Below are positions 26,701-35,700 of a stretch of 64,000 nt of DNA, piece by piece. A model generated the notes under the pieces. That model was given only the letters and a program-made list of their open reading frames with translations. It ran no database searches and was not told where the DNA came from. The position numbers and the translations under genes are program-made. Positions within the stretch are counted from its first letter, which is position 1; every line of letters begins with the position of its first letter. The stretch lies in assembly GCA_039621445.1 (NCBI GenBank), contig CP154957.1, positions 8,785,071 to 8,849,070 on the forward strand, written 5' to 3'. The DNA comes from Euglena gracilis (lineage: Eukaryota; Euglenida; Euglenophyceae; Euglenales).

Positions 26701-29700
26701 GCAGAATTTGAACTAAAGCCGGGCACTGATACAAGCACTTTTTTGGTACTCACTGGGTCCAGCTGCCAGTCCCAGCCCTTTTTCGAGCCAGCCTGCAGGA
26801 CCCCCCCCCCCCGGGGTCTTTAAGAAAACCCCTGGTTGCCTGAAAATTTGAAATTGTTGGGTCTGAACAGGGGTATATGTCAAGTCACTCCAGGGGTCCA
26901 TTCGTGGTGCTGTTGGGCAGGGTGGCAGGAAGCAGGTGTTTGTGAAGGCCCGTGCAGGGTAAAAGAAAATGGTTGAAGGGGAGGGAAAGGTCGGGAGCCC
27001 CCACCGAACTTGCAGCGGGGATGTGTCCAGCCAAATTGTGTTATGGTGCAACGGGAGAGGGGATCACACTGCTTTCTGGGGAATGATTTATTGCAGCCAT
27101 GGTTTGAACAAAGAAATAATGTCGATGTGTGCAATTGCACATCAACCCTCCAGGGTCATAAATACCCAGAATTCATACTGATGAAAACAATGCGACGAAC
27201 ACAATGAGCTGGGGGCAGAAGATGAGGTCAGTTTGTGCAAATGTGCACACTGTTGATGTGTGCGCATTTGCGCAAACTGACCTCATGTACATTTGTCCAA
27301 AAGATTGGATCAAGCATCTCAGCACACAAACAGGCCTCGCCCCTCTGAGTCTTTCGAAACAACAATGACTGGAAGGGCTTACGACGTGGAAACAGAAAGA
27401 AATGCGCTGGAAAAAACGCGGGTGCTGGGGGGTCCATTTGCGAAAAATAGCAGGTCCCCCCGGGGGGGGGGGGGGCAGTAGTCCAAACATTACAAACCTG
27501 CCCTGGGACACTGAAAAATATATTGAGCCAGCTTGGAGAAGCCAGGCTGGACTGAAAAATTTCGGCCCAGAGCGCAAACATTACCCGCACATCTGTCATC
27601 TGCCACAGCTGCTTCAGTCAGCACACTTGGTCACCTATTTCTCTTTTATTGTTGCCTGTTCCCCATGCTACGCCCAAACACACAAGTCCGAGGCCGGCAA
27701 AAACAAAAAAGTGCGTCAAAACCGCTGGAGGGAGACACGGCCATCTACCGACAACTGGTGGGGAGCGCTGCAGAGCACAAAAAACGGGGGGTGGCGATAC
27801 CGGGGTTTTGTTTCTGTGGGCGCTTCTTCTTCTTCTTCTTCTTCTTCTTCTTCTTCTTCTTCTTCTTCTTCTTCTTCTTCTTCTTCTTCTTCTTCTTCTT
27901 CTTCTTCTTCTTCTTCTTCTTCTTCTTCTTCTTCTTCACTTTTTTCACTTTGGGGGATAGGTCTGGGGGGTTTTCGTGCCATGCCGACAGCAAAAAAAAC
28001 CACCTAAATTCAGGGTGAGCCAGGGACAAAATGATAATTCGCGCGGACTTCGTCAAATTGCACTCCCTCTTGCTCTCATCCCTTGTAATGCCAGAGCCAA
28101 AATCAAATTTTTGTCGAAGTGCGAAAATGTGCAGAAAAAAAACAAAAAAAGCTTAAATGCGAGATCCGCCATGTATCGTGCCCTCCCCCCTCCCCCTAGG
28201 GGAATAAAGTCTGGCATACCCACTCCACCCCTGGAGGTCCAAATTTTTTTTAAAAATATCTAATTCTAAAAATTTCCACACAAAAAATTAGCATCAGGGA
28301 GGCGATACTGGGGAACCTGGAGGGAGGGTGGAAACCAATAACACAAAAAGAGAGCTTCATCTAACAGAGGCATAATTTAATTAAAGGGCAGGAGACTGTG
28401 CGGCACGTCCACACCAAGATCATTCAAATATTGTACTGTGGCTTGCAGGTTGTCCAAGCTCAAAATCAATGCTTGGGAGCAGAGAGCAGTTCCTTCTTTG
28501 AATCCCACACAGAAGTAGGTGTGTGTTTCTTACACACGTTGCAAAAACCTTTAGCTTATTTTTTTTTATGGAATTGCCTTCCTCCCCAGCTATGACCCCA
28601 TCTCGAGCAAAGTGTTGGCAGTGGTCAAAAGCCTCAAAATATGTAATGCAAAAAAATGCAAAGAAAATGCAAAAATGCAAATCCCCCAAATACAATGGAA
28701 CCCCCCAAATATAACCCCCCCTGATAGATGATAGATGATGGAGCCTGACCCCCCCCGATAGATGATAGAGCCTGACCATGGTGCCATTCAGGAAAAAGTC
28801 CACCAAAAAATATTACACGTTCCATTTTGACAAAAATTGCACAACTTTGGGAAAAATAGAGTTACATGACAAACATTTGGCTAAAATTGGCATTGACTGC
28901 AGTGGAAAGCTGCCGAAGTTTGTATAGGCCACCCAGAAAAGGCTGACTCCCCCGCCCAAATGCAAAGCCCCCTCCCCCTGACTGCCTGAGGGTCTTGAAA
29001 TTCCGCCCACACAAATACCAACCCACAGGGGGGGGGGGGCAGGGGTCACTTCCACCCTTCCAAAAACCAGTCACTCACTATTTTTTTTCAGAAAATCCGT
29101 TCGTCATCCCTCCCCCTTGGGGTCGCCCACCCTGGAATCAAAAGGAAATTTGACTACCGGGGGGTGGGGGGAATTGAAGCTAGATAAAATTAGACCCGAC
29201 AAAATTGGAAGCCGAAAATATTGGTGCCAAACCTGAAAACGGCCCGGAAAAAATTGGCAGGTTGTATGCAAGATGACTGGAAAAAGGGTGATTTTCAAAA
29301 TTTTGAGGCAGGATTTTCAAAAAAGGCCCGGAAAAATTTGGCAGGATTTCTGTACGCCAATTTTTTCCCAATCAATTTTTTCGGCATCCAATTCCCCCCC
29401 CCCCCCGGTACCGACGTGCAAAAAGGGCCAAAAAAGTCCTTTCTGGCACCTTCGGCGCCGGGTCACGTTAGTGATGTTTTTGCAGACCCCACCCCCCCCC
29501 GCCGGGGGGAGGGGTCCGTGAACAGGCAAAAGTCTGCAGAACAGGCAAAATCCGCTTTTATGAATGCTTCACCATATTTGGATGAAATGCAGGTGAAATG
29601 CTGTGTCAGATGGTGAATGGCACACAGCAAGTTAGAGATTTGGCTGACCCCGCTTTGGAGGGTTTATTGCTGCCACAATCCTCAAGATCACGCCCATAGA

Positions 29701-32700
29701 GGTCATGAATTCTCTGGTCTGGGCATTTTTTTCAATAATTGCTTGGCATCCAGCCCCAACGAGGAAAAAAATGCCAACTTGGGATGCATCTCCCTAGATG
29801 CCACAATCAAGCTCACACCTGTGTGGATTCCATTTTGTTGCTCCCACTGCAATTATTGGATACCCCCCAAAAAACCTCGTTGGAATGATACCGCCTGGAG
29901 GACTATTGCATGATGAACACGAGAGATGAGAGTCTCTCATTTTTTGGTGTATACCGTGGCATTCTTTTTTCTGAAAAAAATATTGCAAACCAAAAAAAAC
30001 CCTTCAATTTAAGGTTTTGCGGGCCAGCACATAATGCCTGTACGGAGACACACAGGTCTGCTTGATGCATTGGCTTGTTTCTGAAGCTCACAGAGGAAAA
30101 CCAGGTCCGCCATAGAACAGCGCAAGAATCTGGCGTCGCGGTTCACGATGTCGGCCACAGGGTGGCCGCACCTGGCGACGACGTCCATCGTTCGTTGCAG
30201 CGTGGCAACCATACCATTGCTTAGCGACCCCCCCGGGGGGGGGGAGGGGGGTCACTTTCCACTCTGAGAAAATCAGTCAGTCACTTTTTCCGAAAAAACC
30301 AGTCAGTCACTTCCCCCCCCCCCCGGGGGGGGGGGGTCGGCCACTCTTCAGGAGGCAATGAATTTTTGCCAAAAAAATCTCAAAAAATCCAAAAAATTTC
30401 CGGCGACTTCGGCGACAGGCCAGCCCCTTTTTCATTTTCGGGCCTACCCCCACCCCCCCCCCGGGGGGGGGGGTGGGTCCAGACATTCATTTAGTGTGGT
30501 TCACAAAAGACGTGTGAACCACAATTTTTTTTTTGGTGTCCACAGGTGAACCACAAAAATATTTTTGGTGTCCACATGTGAACCACAAAAAAATTTTTGG
30601 TGTCCACATGTGAACCACAAAAAAATTTTTGGTGTCCACACAAAATTTTGTGGTCCAGGAAAATTGATTGAGGATCGAGAAAAAATAATTTACAACTAAA
30701 AGCTGCTTGATCTTTTGGACACCTCAGCCACATTGTGAGCCTTGATCCACAAAGCGCGACAGTTGATTCTCAAGCAGGCGTGCTGTAGAGACAACTGACC
30801 CAACAAGGATACCATCAAAAAGTTAAGTACTGGTTTCGGTGAAGCGGAATTCCGCTTCACGGAAGCAGAACCACGCGACATTATCGTGGGGCTTTGGCAT
30901 GGCTACAGACATTGGGAGCCTTCTCGTACATTGTGGGATGTCACCAGAGTGCCTAAAAAATCGGCAATGCCATGTGCTTTGTTTTGCGGTAGGAGCCGGA
31001 AAGCCACTTCGTTGCTGTGGTGCCAGATCTTCAATTTTCCTGACCATCCAACGAAGAACCACATTCAGTATAGTTTTCTATTCAGAAAGATAAATGTCAG
31101 CCTCATTCTGGTTTTTGCAATTTGGCACATACCCTCCCCCATGTCCAACGACCGGTAACCTCTGTCCTCTGACCGGGGGGGGGGGGGCGGTCGTTGGACA
31201 TAGGGTAATCACCAAACGGGTGTCCTCTGACACCTTTCTCTGACACCTCTCATTGGACACGGGGTCGGGGGAATAAAAATTGCCGAACCCCCCCCCCCCA
31301 AACAGGTCAAAATTTCCTTCCGGCGCTTCGGGGTGAACCAGCCGTTTGTCTTTGACCAGGTACGAGATGGTCAAATACTCCTGACCGATGGCAAGCTTCC
31401 ACCACAGGATTGCACAAAAACAGCACATTGATCAAATGCTCCTGGCCAACGAAAACCTTCACGCCGCGGGATTTCACAAAAAAAACAAAGATACCCAATC
31501 GACAATCCCTGCATTCCATCAACCATCTTCACTCCATCATACAACCTAGCAAACACCCGAAAATGTGCGGGAACATGAACAAAAAGTCTGTATCATTTTG
31601 TCTGTTCTACCCTTTGTAAATCGTGCTATTGTCTCCACGTGCTTTGACGTATTTGCATTATGCACTTTGGATGGCGACATTCAATTTCTGTTCAGTTTGT
31701 TCAGCTTTGTTTTTGTCGGTTCCTCCTGTTCTTGTATTTTTTGATCGGTTTTGTTGATTTTACTGGAATTCGAAAACAAATTGGCCTTTTTTTAGGTCTG
31801 TTTTCGACTGTATAGGTTTCCTTTACTGTAAGCCAAACGTCCACCGGAATTGGCCAAGATTAGAACCTCTTCAAAAAAAAATCAATAAATTATGTCCCTT
31901 TTTTGGAAGTGGTTTTCCGCTTCCTCTTCTGTTTTTAGAGCACCAGAATGTTTGGCCAGCTTACGCCGCCCTAGTCAAACATGTTCAAAGAAGGTTGCTT
32001 CATTGCTGTTGAGGAAAAAGACAATGATGCAAATGTCAGCAGGCAGTGGGAAAAATTTCTGGTGTCCACATGTGAACCACAAATATTACTTTGGTGTCCA
32101 CAGGTGAACCACAAAATTTTTTTTGATGTCCACAGGTGAACCACAAAAAAAATTTTGGTGTCCATATGTGAACCACAAAAATGCTTGTGGTGTCCACAGT
32201 GAACCACAAAATGACAACCTTGGTGTACCACACTAACTGAATGTCTGGGTGGGTTTGGGCCAAAAAACCAGTCAGTCACTCTGAAAAAACCAGTCAGTCA
32301 CCCCCCCCCGGGGGGGGGGTGGAGTAGGACAGGTGTTAAGCAATGGTATGGTGGCAACCCGGCATTTCAAAACACTGGGGTACAAATTCACCGCCCGCCC
32401 GACATCCACCCCGTTGGCCCGTAGCAGCTGCTCCATGGCCTCATACGCCACCACCCGGCCTGCCAACAAGGCGGGATGGCACTCAACCACGCGTTTCACG
32501 TCCACCCCCAGTTGGTCCAGGTAGGCGGTGATCTCCTGCACCCGCTTCACGTCGTACGATGCGATTGGAGGATAACGCTGCACCACTTGCGGCCACTCCA
32601 TCGCTTAGATCCTCTTCCCAAATCAAAAAAAAAACCACGTACTCAAACATTCTGGCAGCCTGGGAAGCCTCAGGCCGAGAAACAGTACGAAGCAATAACT

Positions 32701-35700
32701 TGCATTTGGCACATTGATGTCATAGCTGGCAGGTGAGCTGAGAGATGGTTCAAATCAGAAGGTTACTGCGGCCAATTTAGAGATGGACCAAATTTGTCTT
32801 AGAAGAATGGAACCAGGTATAAAGACATTCATGCATGGGAAAATCTCAGCGCCGAGCTTCAATTTGAGCAAACACAATGAAAATATTCCAGTATATGTTT
32901 GATCAGTGAGCAGACTCCCCAATGGCTGCCTAAACTCTCACCACGAAATGCCAAAAAAACACGTCACATATTTTCTTTGACACAATTCTCACATTTTTCC
33001 AATTATGAGTGCCCAATCCCCCCCTCCATGGACTTTTCCAATAACGCCATGCAGAAGCTGAAGCACCGCCCAGCCAAAGTGTGTTTGCACCGCCACGTTG
33101 GGCATTCGGTTCTTTGTTTGTGGTCGGCCTGAGCACGAAAATGACATGGGAATGCAAAATCCCTTGAGGACAAATTGACACACTAAGAACCTGTGTATTT
33201 TCTGCTGCCCCACAAATTTGAGGTGCGGGGGCTGGGTTGATATTTTTTTGGGAGGTTCATACCCCCAAGCTCCACGTCCTCTGCCAACCCAAGGGTTGTT
33301 TGTGATGGTGTGTACTGTAGCACAACCTGGCAGAACAATGCAAACAAATTTTGCAATCTGTGACCATCACCAATGCCAAGGTTAAATCCAGCCTGGGGAA
33401 AGAGGGGCGAGGTGGCCCACAGTGGGATAGCTTGGACAACTCATCATAGCAATAGCAACCCTGTCAACCTGGCTATGGAGGCAGCCAAGGGAATAACTTT
33501 GGGCTAAATCGGGCTAAAATGGCCAAAACGGCGTACTTGAGCCACCTTGGCGGGGTCACTGCCTCCACAGCACCATTGGAAGGGTTGCCACAATGCACTG
33601 CTGTACCTCCTCCAGGCTGTTTTTTTTTGCCGGCCCCCCCCCCCCCGGGGGGGGGGTTGGATTTCGGCCTGTGCCCAGGCACATTCCTTTGAAAATAGGC
33701 CGTTTTTGGCTCCCTGGTGCCTTTGGCGCCAGGGTTGTGCTAGGGCACTTTCGGCCGTGTGCCCCCTCGGGGGGTCGGATTTGGTGTGCCTTGGAGTGCC
33801 TGCCCAGGCAAGGCCCCCCCCCTTAGTTGCACTGAGGCTTCTTGTCTGTTTATGCCCGCGCTAACTTCGCTTCTGGCCCAGCTTGCTGTGTCCCCCTCCC
33901 CCTTTAGTGGGGTCGGCACCCCACTAAAATACAGCCTGACTCCCTCCAGGGGGAAATCTCGAACTGGGGCTTTCTGAGCGCGGGCGGAGGGGGTGGCTGG
34001 TCACTTCAGACTTAGTGGGAGTCCTACCTCCCCCCTGTCCAAGACGCGCCAATGTTCAGGGAATGTGTCGTTGACACGCGGGGGAGGGGTGTTCAACGAC
34101 ACGGCATGCCTTGGACAAGGGGGGGGGGCAGGTACAAGGACGGGCTGAAGCCATGGCACCCTCCAGAATCACAAAAAAAATGATTGTCAAAATGCAAGTA
34201 TTTAATTTAATAAAGTATTAAAGGGAGGTAAATAAATACAAGTATTTATTTACCTCCCCCCCCAAGCCTGATGAACACTAAGATGGCAATCTGGACGCTG
34301 TTTGCTTTGTTTGTCTCTTTAAAAATGATGTCCTCATCAAGCATGGGCAAATAATGTATCAAAGATTGGTTTTTGGGGTGGTTTTGTGGCCACCTCCTTT
34401 CCCTGGAGGTCTCATCACTGCATTTCACTGGGGCTTAGTCGGTGAGGTCATTTTCAGCGGCCTGAGAGGAACTACTACTTGCCCTCCCCCAAGGGGGGGG
34501 GGGCAAGTGGTAGCTAGGGGGGGTCCAAAAATGTTTGGACGGGTGTTAGGTGTACAAGTTAGGCCTAACCTTAGGCCTAACTTGCGCACCTAACCCAACT
34601 CCATCATTAACGCAAAACAATTTTACTGCCCCCTGGAGCTACTACTTGGACCCCCGTGGGGGGGGGCAAGTAGTAGCTTGCTGCCACATATGCACATACA
34701 TACATATGCAAACACATATACATATACACACATATACACATATTTACGCATGCACACACCCACATATTTTAAAAAAAAACTGGGTGGTGTTCATTGGCTT
34801 CATTTTGGTAGTAGTCAGCTGGTTTCTTCCATTTTCCTTCTACATGTCAGGGGGAATACTCATTAACCTGTTTTTTTTGCATTGTTTATTGTTTGGGGGG
34901 TGCCTGTTTTCGAGTTGTGTTTCAATCAGGAATGGAGAAAAACATGCAATTACTTTTGTCAATAAACATAAAAAGCACACAATTCCAATCATCATGCCAC
35001 GCACCTTTTGTGCGGGTTGGGCGAGATTCTGTTGGCTGTGCAGCCAATGAAGCACAAACGGACAGAGCAACCCATTGAGACGGGTGAGATGGGACGTTAA
35101 CACCGCAAGGGGATTGCAAACTGGCTTCATTCTCGGCAAACTTGTCCACTGAACGTCCCGTGAAAACAAAACATTTGTGCGGCCACAAAGAGAAATCCAG
35201 CACTCAAAAAAAAATGATACATCACTGCAGGCACTTAATCAAGAGGCAGGCGGAACAGAACCGGCAATAAAATAAACACTCCTCGACAAAAAATATGCAC
35301 GTGAGAAAATGTTCCGTGAACTCTGGTGGTTTGGTAATAATAATAATTATTTGGATGTGGCAAAATTGCTTGAACCAACTACAGATTCCCTTCGCCGCCA
35401 TTCCCCTCAGGGGGTTCATTCATACACTACTTTAGGTTGTCCCAAAGCATGTTTTGTTGATTCTTTGCCAAATGCCAGACTTGATCACCTTGGGGCTTAT
35501 TTTGTACTCCATGTGCATTAATGCATAAATGTTCGGTTAGCAGGTGTGCCAACAACACAATGTGTTAATGTCACAATACATCAAAAAAACCAATGCAATA
35601 CAATACAAAAATAAATACAATGCATAAAGCTAATAAAATAAAATAAAATAAAATATTTATTATTACTTTACAAAACAGAGTAATAATAACAACAATTAAA

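Larger units (their letters stand above)
25341..28406. other. Gene B intron
   Basis: Contains degenerate repeats at 25905-26190, a C/G run near 26800, a hairpin at 27224-27284 and a long (TTC)n array. A 292-codon minus frame at 25875-26753 is mostly repeat translation. A possible exon (KVVRRAHTASCQWMPLSTKL, minus, near 26340) is too weak to call. Confidence 0.4.

Noticed and set aside
25875-26753. 292-codon minus-strand frame
   Set aside because: Mostly translation of the family M repeats and low-complexity intron; no splice or domain support.
27716-28018. Poly-Ser, poly-Phe, poly-Glu and poly-Lys proteins
   Set aside because: Translations of the (TTC)n microsatellite in different frames.
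31319-31480. Possible ubiquitin-like or repeat-protein fragment (FDQVRDGQILLTDGKLP) on plus
   Set aside because: Lies inside element Q, ends after about 30 codons, and is partly explained by a 60-nt internal duplication; no firm family match.
32236-32350. Mistaking the A2 end for mTERF coding sequence (frame continues as TIPLLNTCP)
   Set aside because: The last residues are translated TIR, as shown by the 8-bp duplication and by the same TIR in A4.
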